Shown here in pieces: positions 1-9,877 of a DNA stretch of 64,000 nt. Below the pieces are notes generated by a model, which worked only from the letters and a program-made list of their open reading frames with translations, made no database searches and was not told where the DNA came from. Location: the NCBI GenBank assembly GCA_951802425.1, contig OX637802.1, positions 3,100,001 through 3,164,000 on the forward strand, written 5' to 3'. Position 1 is the stretch's first letter. Each line of letters begins with the position of its first letter. Both the position numbers and the translations under genes were made by a program. This stretch comes from Clavaria fumosa (Eukaryota > Basidiomycota > Agaricomycetes > Agaricales > Clavariaceae).

Positions 1-1043
1 GAATAGCATGTGGGCCAACATGAACCAGCTTATGGATAGTGTCTAGGCTGATTATGGAAAGTGTCTAGGCCAATCCCTCCATAACATCTCACCCACATGA
101 ATAGCGTGTGGGCCTACATGAATAGCATGTGGGCCAACATGAACCAGCTTATGGAAAGTGTCTAGGCCGATCCCTCCATTATATCTCACCCACATGAATA
201 GCATGTGGGCCAACATGAACCAGCTTATGGATAGTGTCTAGGCTGATCCCTCCATATTAACTCACCCATGTGAATAGTGTGTGGGCCTACATGAACCAGC
301 TTATGGATAGCATCTAGGCTGATAATGGAAAGTGTCTAGGCCAATCCCTCCATAACATCTCACCCACATGAATAGCGTGTGGGCCAACATGAACCAGCAA
401 ATGAAACACATCTAGGCCAATCCCTCTATAATATCTCACCCACATGAATAGCATGTGGGCCAACATGAACCAGCTTATGGATAGCGTCTAGGCTGATTAT
501 GGAAAGTGTCTAGGCCAATCCCTCCATAACATCTCACCCACATGAATAGCGTGTGGGCCTACATGAATAGCATGTGGGCCAACATGAACCAGCTTATGGA
601 AAGTGTCTAGGCCGATCCCTCCATTATATCTCACCCACATGAATAGCATGTGGGCCAACATGAACCAGCTTATGGATAGCGTCTAGGCTGATCCCTCCAT
701 ATTAACTCACCCATGTGAATAGCGTGTGGGCCAACATGAACCAAATTATGGAAAGTGTCTAGCCCAATCCCTCCATAACATCTCACCCACATGAATAGTG
801 TGTGGGCCAACATGAACCAGCAAATGAAACGTGTCTAGGCCAATCCCTCTATAATATCTCACCCACATGAATAGCATGTGGGCCTACATGGACCAGCTTA
901 TGGATAGCGTCTAGGCTGATCCCTCCATATTAACTCACCCATGTGAATAGCATGTGGGCCAACATGAACCAGCTTATGGAAAGTGTCTAGGCCGATCCCT
1001 CCATTATATCTCACCCACATGAATAGCATGTGGGCCAACTTCA
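1..1043. repeat. Satellite array, left arm of a large inverted repeat
   Basis: The stretch is built of roughly 100-bp units. Each contains a GAATAGCATGTGGGCC core, the phrase AACATGAACCAGC, a TCTAGGC(C/T)GAT core and a CCCTCCAT box followed by CTCACCCA. Units vary in length because sub-blocks are dropped or duplicated, and single-base differences (GCATG/GCGTG/GTGTG) are frequent. All units here read in the same orientation. The window starts inside the array, so its full length is unknown. No reading frame is maintained across it. Confidence 0.93.
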
Positions 1044-1085
1044 CATCATCATGCTATTGCATAGGGGTTGGTCTATCCATAAGCC

Positions 1086-2345
1086 CTTTATGTTACATTG
1101 GGTCTTGTTGCCCCACATGTTATTCACATGGATGAGTTAATATGGAGGGATTGGCCTAGATGCTATCCATAAACTGGTTTGTGTTGGCCAACATGCTACT
1201 CATGTGGGTGAGTTAATATGGAGGGATCATCCTAAATGCTATTCATGGGTGAGTTAATATGGAGGGATTGGCCTAGATGCTATCCATAAGTTGGTTTGTG
1301 TTGGCCCACATGCTATTCACATGGGTGAGTTAATATGGAGGGATCGGCCTAGACACTATCCATAAGCTGGTTCATGTTGGCCCACATGCTATTCATGTGG
1401 GTGAGATATAATGGAGGGATTGGCCTAGACACTTTCCATAATTTGGTTCATGTTGGCCCACACGCTATTCACATGGGTGAGTTAATATGGAGGGATCAGC
1501 CTAGACGCTATCCATAAGCTGGTTCATGTTGGCCCACATGCTATTCATGTGGGTGAGATATAATGGAGGGATCGGCCTAGACACTTTCCATAAGCTGGTT
1601 CATGTTGGCCCACATGCTATTCATGTAGGCCCACACGCTATTCATGTGGGTGAGATGTTATGGAGGGATTGGCCTAGACACTTTCCATAATCAGCCTAGA
1701 TGCTATCCATAAGCTGGTTCATGTTGGCCCACATGCTATTCATGTGGGTGAGATATAATGGAAGGATCGGCCCAGACACTTTCCATAATTTGGTTCATGT
1801 TGGCCCACACACTATTCACATGGGTGAGTTAATATGGAGGGATCGGCCTAGACACTATCCATGAGCTGGTTCATGTTGGCCCACATGCTATTCATGTGGG
1901 TGAGATATAATGGAAGGATTGGCCTAGACACTTTCCATAATTTGGTTCATGTTGGCCCACACGCTATTCACATGGGTGAGTTAATATGGAGGGATTGGCC
2001 TAGACGCTATCCATAAGCTGGTTCATGTTGGCCCACATGCTATTCATGTGGGTGAGATATTATAGAGGGATTGGCCTAGACGTGTTTCATTTGCTGGTTC
2101 ATGTTGGCCCACATGCTATTCATGTGGGTGAGATATAATGGAAGGATCGGCCTAGACACTTTCCATAAGTTGGTTCATGTTGGCCCACACGCTATTCATG
2201 TGAGTGAGATATTATGGAGGGATCGGCCTAGATGCTATCCATGAGCTATCCATGAGTTGGTTTGTGTTGGCCCACATGCCATTCATGTGGGTGAGTTATT
2301 ATAGAGGGATCAGCCTAGATGCTATTCACATGGGTGAGTTATTAT
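1086..2345. repeat. Satellite array, right arm (reverse complement of the left arm)
   Basis: From about 1086 the same unit recurs as its reverse complement (GGTGAG, ATGGAGGGAT, GGCCTAGA, CATAAGCTGGTTCATG, GGCCCACATGCTATTC). About 12 units lead right up to the first exon of the KDZ transposase gene. The two arms are separated by a short spacer of about 45 bases (1044-1085) that lacks the unit. The array is therefore one very large imperfect palindrome. Known KDZ elements can have long repetitive ends, so this may be the subterminal region of the element whose gene follows; that assignment is an inference. Confidence 0.92.
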
Positions 2346-2546
2346 GGAAGTAGAAGGGTTGGTCTAGATGCTAAACCATTCTTAGTGCTTCTATGCCATT
2401 CTGTGTGCCATTTTCCGATTCAGAACAGAATTAAACCGCTGTCATGTGCTCAACTCTGTTTCTGTTGTCCCTCTACACTTCGTTTCCTCACTCCTCAGAC
2501 ACTTCAGCACTTCATTTCTTCACTTGTCACTCCTCACTATTACATC

Positions 2547-5500
2547 ATGAAGCAGTCAAAACACAGAACAAAGATCCTTGTGGAAGAAGTTGAATGGGTT
2601 CCCTACACCAACCGACGTGGATTCCAGCACCATAAACCAGAAACTGTGAAAAGAGTTCAAAAACAACCTCCCTCTGCAAGTCCCTCAAAACGCAGCCGCC
2701 ATGCTTCTCCAATCCCCTCCCCCACACTTCTGGACCACCCCATGCATGATGGTGTTGCAGAAGAGCACATACCTGGCCGCAAAACTAAAGTAAGGTCTAA
2801 CCTTTTATTGTCTGGTCGACATGATGGCATACTTGTATAGTCACAGAATGACTTCCTCCGAGACTGGCTCCCACATCGAAATAATTACCTGCATGAGATC
2901 CTTGGTTGTGAAGCCCTTGCATTAAATTCCAACTGTTCAAATTGTGGTGCAGCTCACCCATCTATCCGATGTATTGACTGCTTTCACAGTCTTGTTTTCT
3001 GCAAAGCCTGTACTCTGAAAATGCATCAGTCTTCCCCATTCCATAGAGTCCAACTTTGGAATGGCAAATGCTTCACGAAATCCTCCCTTTTTGAACTTGG
3101 TTTCACCCTTCATATTGGCCATCATGGACTTCCTTGCCCAAGCAATGGTGATGGCATGGATGTTTGGGAAGATCATTTCGATGAAGATGATATGGAGCCC
3201 AGCACAGATGATCCGATACTCATTATGATAAAGGGTCAATCTATTGTCATTGTGCACAGCTCAGGAATTTTCCAACACTGCATCAATTGGTGCACATGTC
3301 ATGGTGCAGCAAAAAAGCACATTCAACTTCTTCGTGAAGGCTTGTTCCCTGCCACGACCACATCTCCAAAAACAGCCTTCACATTCTATGTCTTGGACCA
3401 CTTCTATATGGACTCCCATGTATGCAAGACAGCAGCAATGAGCTTCTTTCAAAAACTGCGTCGCTTCACCAACAATGCTTTTCCTGGGACAGTCCCTGTA
3501 TGTAAAAGAGTGTTTACACATTCTTCTGAATGCGGAGACTTTAAATGATCAGGACAGATACAGGGAGCTCCTCCGTGTTTCTAGGCAGTGGCGACATCTC
3601 TTAGCATTGAAGCGTTTTGGGTATGGTCATGAAGATCAGCAACCAAGCCATGGTGACCTCGCATATTTCTGCCCAGCATGTCCCCAGCCAGGAATAAATG
3701 TGCCAAAAAATTGGGATGGATCTGCCAATGGGTGAGTTATCGTTAATATGATTTCTTTCACCATTGGGTGCATTACACTCTACTTTTACTTTACTTCTTT
3801 ATTCACAACCGTTTAGCCTATGAATTTACTGAAGCCCTCACCAGTTACCTGCTTACCCGCTCTTTGGTGGTGGATGGTAACTTCCATGCTGATCACATCT
3901 GCATGAAAAAGCCAGAGGATGACATTCAGCTTGCTGATGGGTTGGGGTACATGGTTGCGAGTGCGGCATATCAGAAACACCTCAATACTGCAACAGATAT
4001 GACAGAGGTAATTGCCTTAATCCTCTCTATTGTCTTGGCAAGATAATGATCATTCTTCCCAGAAGTCAACATGCTATAATTATCGGGCCAATAACAGGCC
4101 ATCCTCTACCCAAAAAGACCTTGAGTCGGCTGGCATTGGAGCATGTGCCTGTTCCAGGCATGGGTGTTTTGTTCCCCATAGTGTGGTGGACTTTCAAAAG
4201 GGAGAGAAGTTCGTTTTAACTACTAATTTCATCTGCATTCACTGAACCTGTTCACTCAGACAAATGAACATGGATTACAGCATTTGTCATGCACTTCAGT
4301 ATAAGACAAGTGGTCTCAACTGTGCACTGGTCATCTATGACATTGCATGCCAATATTTTCGGCATTTTTTCAGCCAGGTTGAACGTGCTGAATGTTTGAA
4401 GCTTGGGTTCTGGGATGAATTCATTCCAGCAGTTGGCAAGTGGCATCTGAGTAGCCATATCCCCAGCTGCTTTGCAAGGTATAGCTTAAACTTCATCAAG
4501 GGTGCTGGGCAACAAGATGGGGAAATCTTGGAGACCTTGTGGGCAGAATTTAACAAGGTGTCCACAAGTGCAAGAACAATGAGCAAGGCTCACCGTGCAG
4601 AGGTTTATGATGATCATATGCATGATTCCAATTGGCAGAAGATTGTCAGCATCTGTATGTTCCAGACCCTTCTCAGCTCAGAAGTATTGATTGATTTTAT
4701 TCAGCAATCACACTGCAGAAGAAACTAAAGGTTGCCCAAGCTGGCCTCAATGAGACTAGAGATGCCTTTGAAAGTTTGACTGAGTCTGTTACAGCAGACC
4801 AGATAGAAAAATGGACAAGGCAGGAGGAGGCAGCCATGGCAAGCCAAGGAGATGCCCTTGACATCTATGATGTTCAAATGCAAAAGGGTATTTACCTTTA
4901 ATCTAACAAGCTTTATTTCAAACACCATGCATTCTAACTTCTTGACGTAGCTCCAACTCAAGCTGAAATTCTGATCATGCTAAAGGGAGGAGAGCCAAGA
5001 GGTTTTCCCTCTGCCACCATCACCTGGCTCAATGAAGGCATCAGCATTTAACAAATCCAGTATGATGAATACTCTCCACATGTCTCAATACTAAAAGGTT
5101 TCATAGAAACACCCTACGATTAGACACAAGCTGTCTATCTAAGCATGCATCATCTGAGGAGTGGAATGCCATTCAGAAACGTAGAGAAAAGCTTGAAAAA
5201 CAGATTCATGCCTTTCACAACAGGCTGTCGCTTCTAGGGGAAGGTCTGCAACAAATTAATGTTACCACAGATCCCACTGATGAGGACAGCGAGCAATCCG
5301 AGAGTCACTGCAATGACAGTGATGTGGACAATGAAGAACCTGGGAAAATACTACCAGAGATGGTGGTAATCCAATTACCATCTTCCTTTGGGCCTGCCAT
5401 ATTGGAAACCATGGGTCTCTCTGAAATTATGAAACAAGAGTTAGAGCTTCGGAAGGGTCAAGCAAATGACATATTGGAGGAGCTCCGACTTTTACTTGGG

Positions 5501-6146
5501 CACAAGGCTTTATTATTCCGCACAGAGGTAAGTCAAATTTGAGCTATAAAAAGCACTCACTCACATGGAGAAAGGTCTGACATTCTCATGGGAGTAAGAA
5601 TGCAACACAGGCATGGAAAAACATACGAAAACTTGAGGCTAAGGTCAAGACACAGGTTAAAGCATACAGACAATGCAGGAATGCAATGGAACAGTTAGGA
5701 GCAAATGAGGATGACCTAAATTTTTACAAACCACTCCTGCAAGAACACCTGAAACTGAGTGGGGACATCATGCAGCCCAATCGTTTCGGCCAGCAGACAG
5801 ATTCATTGGCATGGTTTTGGAATATCAGCCCACAAACCTCTGAGGAGGCAAATGGATGGATGGATGAATGTATGTTGGCAGAGGCCACAGCCAAGCTTGT
5901 GCTGATTCATCAATAGTCTACAGAGTTAATTGGCTGCGAAGCAAGGCTCGGTTTGACAGGTGGGAAGAAGAAATAAATTTGGTTAGATTTGAGATGGCAT
6001 GCACTGCACTTTGGTTTGAACACCAAAAGTTGATCTGGGTTAGAAGAGCAGAAGAAAGTGAGGAGAAGGGGCTAAAAGGTCATGCATGCTATGCATGGAA
6101 GCATGTGGAGATGTGGAGCCACTTCCTGCAAGAACATGAACATTGA
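2547..6146 (+). pseudogene. KDZ (Kyakuja-Dileera-Zisupton) transposase with CxC2 cysteine cluster, nearly intact
   Basis: Encodes the transposase of a KDZ-class DNA transposon, expected to act on its own element ends in the nucleus. Exons inferred from frame and GT-AG joins are 2547-2789, 2841-3497, 3553-3731, 3817-4007, 4063-4208, 4260-4654, 4705-4887, from 4951 to an intron ending at 5610 (at least one internal intron near 5100), then 5611-5869 and 5917-6146. Family hallmarks are the N-terminal SQNDFLRDWLPHR segment, the CxC2 cluster (CSNCG..CIDC..CKAC), GIGACACSRHGCFVPH, then YDIACQYF and the DGEILETLWAEFN region, and a C-terminal EFYRVNWLRSKARFDRW block. Two lesions are visible. One is a one-base frame problem at the 3732-3816 intron. 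The other is an in-frame TAA at 5049-5051 inside otherwise conserved sequence. The family identification is firm; whether the copy is active is doubtful. Confidence 0.87.
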
Positions 6147-6283
6147 ATAGCTCATCTGATTACAATAGCTCATCCGATTACAAGCCCATCTGATCACAGA
6201 CCCTGGCAGATTCATAGAGTCCAAAACATTTGTTTGCTAAGCATTGACATGCAACAAGAAATATCATACAACATACAAGCAGC

Positions 6284-7969
6284 CTAGAACATGTGATAGA
6301 ATTCGCACGGCACCTTCCAGATCGTCTGGTAGCTGATGGGCGACCCATATATAAGGTGCTTCCCCCAGCCTGAATCCTTTCCTCTCATTCCAGACATATC
6401 CAGATCCACCCTCGCCGACTGCTTCCGCCCTTTCCATCCACACAAACAAGAGACGTTGTACGCACCAGGCTTCCCAGTATCGACATTGATGGTCAATGTG
6501 CGAACTGCGTGACAGATCGGACATTGGAGGGGGACCATCTCACCAAGGGGGCGGATTTCCTTGTGCCACCACACGAATTCGAGGCCAAGAAACGGGAGAA
6601 GTAAAATGACACTTGTATGGGCACCAAGGCCCTCTTCTTCTTTCAATAAGTTGGTGAGGATACAAATGACAGAAAAACACTCGACGAAATTCTTGATTAC
6701 AAGTTTGATGAGGAGGGTCGTGGCCAGGTGGGGATAGAAATTGGCCTGGCCAAATCCTAGTATGAAGCTGAAATGCTTCCTGCTAATTATGAGTGACCAG
6801 GATAGTATTCAAAATAGACCACTCACGACTTCGCAAATTTTTGCATTGCAAAAACGGAGGCATCTGCCTCCCAGATGGCTCCACAAACCTCCATGACTAA
6901 CATGGAGTGGGATTCCTTGGCAAGCAACAAAAGGTCAGACCCAATAATCTCTTCAAGAAACTGAAGACAAGCTTATTTAGAGCAGTGATAAGAAAAATTA
7001 TTCAAACATACAACTCCAATTTCAAGAGCTTGGCCAGTAGTGCAGTGGAGATCGCCCAAGTCAGGATCGGTGTGTGTGTACAAAAATACAAGAAGTCATT
7101 TGACTTGTTTCCTGAATAAAAGAAACTTAAAGAATGTTCTGCAATATTAAAATAGAACTTACTGGCGAAGACTTTTTACAAAATTCGCCAACATCAATTG
7201 ATGCCTCTCCAATGACTTGGTATTGGAGGGCATCACATCCAAACACACCTCCAACTGAAAATATTCCCTCCCCTCTGAGTCAGGCACATACCACCCAGCC
7301 AGGGTATTTGCAACTGACTTGAATGGATCACCTCTTTCGGTGATGGATCCGAGGCGAATATTCACCAGGGCGATCGAAGCTGTGTTTTGGCGTGCATAAT
7401 GGCCTCGGAGTGTTGTAGGCCTGACTAAGCCGAATACCTGGGGTATGGGCTTATCATCGGTGTAGAGGGGCTAGGGACAAATTAATATTTGAAAAAAAAG
7501 GTATAAAATAAAATATACAAGGTACGGTTCACATCGGGCAGGCGATCTAATGTGACAGTTCATGCATTTGAATTTAGTGGATGGCTGGGAGACAAGGCTT
7601 TGTCCTCCTGGGATAGCCAAGCATTTGTCGCAGATCGTTCGTGAACAGAAATCACAGTCGAGGGTGAGCCCGCCGTTTCCACAACCAGAACACCACTAAG
7701 GGGATCAGGTCAGATCAGGACACAATTCCAGAGAAGTGTTACTCACCTCGTCATTTCCCTCATGTTCTGTTTCGTCAACTGTAGGCTGATCTCCTTATCA
7801 GCACAATCAATGGGGACAAATTTGTGGTACTTACAGGAATATGAGGCAAGACAGGTGCTTCTGGTGTTGCTGACACTGGGTTTGCTGACTTAGACCGAGC
7901 CTTGGCCAGGGTAACTCTCGTAGCACGGGCACCACTCGATCTCTTCGCAGATTGGCGGGTTCTCGCCAT
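6284..7969 (-). CDS. Spliced gene with N-terminal zinc-binding cysteine cluster, function unknown
   Basis: The first exon starts at ATG 7967-7969 and gives a basic tail (MARTRQSAKRSSGARAT). A donor ends exon 1 at 7835 and the reading frame resumes with PTVDETEHEGNDE. It then runs into a cluster with paired cysteines (WCSGCGNGG, CDFCSRTICDKC, CMNCH) at about 7540-7690 that resembles a PHD/RING-like zinc module. An intron follows after RCEPYL. The next exon (about 7160-7470) reads PLYTDDKPIPQVFGLVRP and carries FQLEVCLDVMPSN. Further short exons lead to a last open segment (6284-6646) with a second CxxC pair (CPICH, CLCGW). I recall similar hypothetical proteins beside transposons in Agaricomycetes, but I cannot assign a function. 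The gene converges on the KDZ gene, about 140 bases away. Internal exon borders between 6650 and 7160 are not resolved. Confidence 0.6.
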
Positions 7970-8514
7970 GGTTGAGAAAGCAGGCAAGGCAGGGTCATCA
8001 TGTGAGCAGACACAAGCGAACGACGGGTGTGTCACGTGACTTAAACACGGTGCCGCAGTGCAGCACTTCTGTATGTTTATGATATAAGTGGACTTGTCCA
8101 AGTCCATTTTTATTGTTTTTTTTTCTTCTTTTTTTCATGTAAATAAAGTAGCTACGAAGCTCAGTGGCGTGGCACCCCCAATGCGGGCCCTCACTGGGAG
8201 CACCCCACCACATGAACCTTTACAAATGTTATCTACGACTACATAACTATGGGGGTCAGGTGTTGAGGTCCAGGGCAGATGAGTGGCGAAGTCCAGAAAT
8301 TAGGTGTGACTGAGGAGGAATCAGCATGTGAGAAAAAAAATAGAAGTACACGTACCCTGAGGCATCGCTACCTAGCAGGGAGGAAAACACAAGAACGCAC
8401 TGCAGCATCGAACAAAAGGCCACTGAGGGCTAAAGCAAGGTGACTGGGAAGAAAAATCAGTATGGGAAGAAAAAACAAGTGCACGTACCCTGAAGCATCA
8501 TCACCTTGAGTAAT
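7970..8514. other. Intergenic, no gene seen
   Basis: This interval upstream of the zinc-cluster gene contains a T-rich run near 8110-8135 and, from about 8370, degenerate precursors of the minisatellite that follows (AACAAAAGGCCACTGAGGGC). I see no conserved coding signal. Confidence 0.6.
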
Positions 8515-8940
8515 TGGAACAAAGCTAGCACCATAGCATTGAACGAAAGAAGGCCACCGAGGGCCAAAACGTGTCAACGCACCGTAGCGTCAAACGAAAG
8601 AAGGCTGCTGAGGGCCAAAACGTGTCAAAGCACTGTAGCGTTGAACGAAAGAAGGCCACCGAGGGCCAAAACATGTCAACGCACTGTAGCGTCGAACAAA
8701 AGAAGGCCACCGAGGGCCAAAACGTGTCAACGCACCGTAGCATCGAATGAAAGAAGGCCACCGAGGGCCAAAACGTGTCAAAGCACCGTAGCATTGAACG
8801 AAAGAAGGCCACCGAGGGCCAAAATGTGTCAACGCACTGTAGCGTCGAACGAAAGAAGGCCACCAAGGGCCAAAACGTGTCAACGCACCATAGCGTTGAA
8901 CGAAAGAAGGCCACCGAGGGCCAAACACCCTGATGCACCA
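8515..8940. repeat. 51-bp CpG-rich minisatellite, about 8 units
   Basis: The unit is 51 bp: GAACGAAAGAAGGCCACCGA, then GGGCCAAAACGTGTCAACGC, then ACCGTAGCGTT. About eight copies follow one another from 8515 to 8940. Because 51 is divisible by three, open frames run through it on both strands, giving 17-residue peptide repeats such as NERRPPRAKTCQRTVAS. I do not regard these as genes. A second, CpG-poor copy of the same block lies at 34060-34340. Confidence 0.92.
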
Positions 8941-9039
8941 CAGCATCAGGGTGTTGAAAACATACCAGTCCATATGAGAAGGCCGCCGAAGGCCACATGC
9001 CTGATGCACTGCAGAGTCAAGGTGTTGCATTGCTAGGGG

Positions 9040-9090
9040 GCAGAAGGAGGCAAAGGGCTGTATGCATCCAGCCCTTTGCCTCCCTCAGCC
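9040..9090. repeat. Short hairpin
   Basis: GGAGGCAAAGGGCT, a 10-base loop, then AGCCCTTTGCCTCC form a 14-bp stem. A homologous, slightly mutated copy is at about 34424-34462, as part of the duplicated block. Confidence 0.8.
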
Positions 9091-9208
9091 CCCTTTCGCA
9101 GGGAGAGGGAGCACAAAGATGATGAGGGTGAACATCATGGTAGAGGGGAAAGGATGGTGACGTGAAAAAAAAGGGACAGCTTGGCGTTTTGAACTTCAAC
9201 ATAGATTC

Positions 9209-9395
9209 CCACACTCACGATCACGTGACCGGACACGTGAGGTCTCCTGCCGAGTTTGGAGATTTAGCCTCCCACACTCAGGATCACGTGACCGGACACG
9301 TGAGGTCTCCTGCTTAGTTTGGAGATTTAGCTTCCCACACTCACGATCACGTGACTGGACACGTGAGGTCTCCTGCCTAGTTTGGAGATTTAGCT
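9209..9395. repeat. Three tandem copies of a 61-62-bp unit carrying CACGTG
   Basis: Each unit reads CCCACACTC(A)(C/G)GATCACGTGAC, then GGACACGTGAGGTCTCCTGC and GTTTGGAGATTTAGC. Two CACGTG palindromes sit 4 bp apart in each unit. CACGTG is the E-box bound by many bHLH factors, but no role is shown here. A single decayed copy with CATGTG and CACATG is at about 34585-34635. Confidence 0.9.
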
Positions 9396-9877
9396 TACAT
9401 AATCTCATCCCTTCGCACCAAGCTCACACAGAAATGTATGCATATTGAGGATGAATTACATACTGTATATGATTAAATCACTCTGATGCACATAATGAAG
9501 CTTGCACATGGAAAGTCAATGAATAGATTTACGGTGCAAAACTTGCAGTATCCAGTTTGTCACGTGATCATCAACAAGCAAATGACGCGGCATGACACGA
9601 CGCGACACGACATGATGCACGTTTGCAGTAAATTATTACAAGTAACTGAGGAAGGGATGACCACCTTTCTTGAGTTGGTAGTTCAAACAACATCCACCAG
9701 ATGCTAAATGAGTCTGGAATGGCTTCTATCACTTGGGCCAAGTTCGACATTATGCTGATATCACTTGGGCCAAATTCAGGATTCAACACTCACGTGACAG
9801 TTGGTTGGAGACACATCCTTAGTGACTTTTCCAACACATTGTTTGCCCCTTGTATTTCCTATCTACTCATTGGCTTC
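9396..9877. other. Upstream region of the 651-aa gene; tail of the duplicated repeat block
   Basis: Up to about 9645 this matches 34640-34848 (shared CTTACATAATCTCATCCC and CATGGAAAG phrases). A GACACGACGCGACACGAC simple run lies at about 9592-9610. TCACTTGGGCCAA(G/A)TTC occurs twice near 9730 and 9760. No gene is evident. Confidence 0.6.

Noticed and set aside
1..2345. CRISPR-like regular repeats
   Set aside because: The units are long, contiguous and inverted, there are no unique spacers and no cas-like genes; the genome is clearly fungal.
2937..3257. Minus-strand 106-residue frame opposite the KDZ cysteine cluster
   Set aside because: It is antisense to a clearly conserved exon and shows no motif.
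8506..9036. Open frames of 146-176 residues with 17-residue repeats on both strands
   Set aside because: They exist because the 51-bp minisatellite unit is divisible by three. Both strands are open, no start context or splicing fits, and the decayed copy at 34 kb does not keep the frame.
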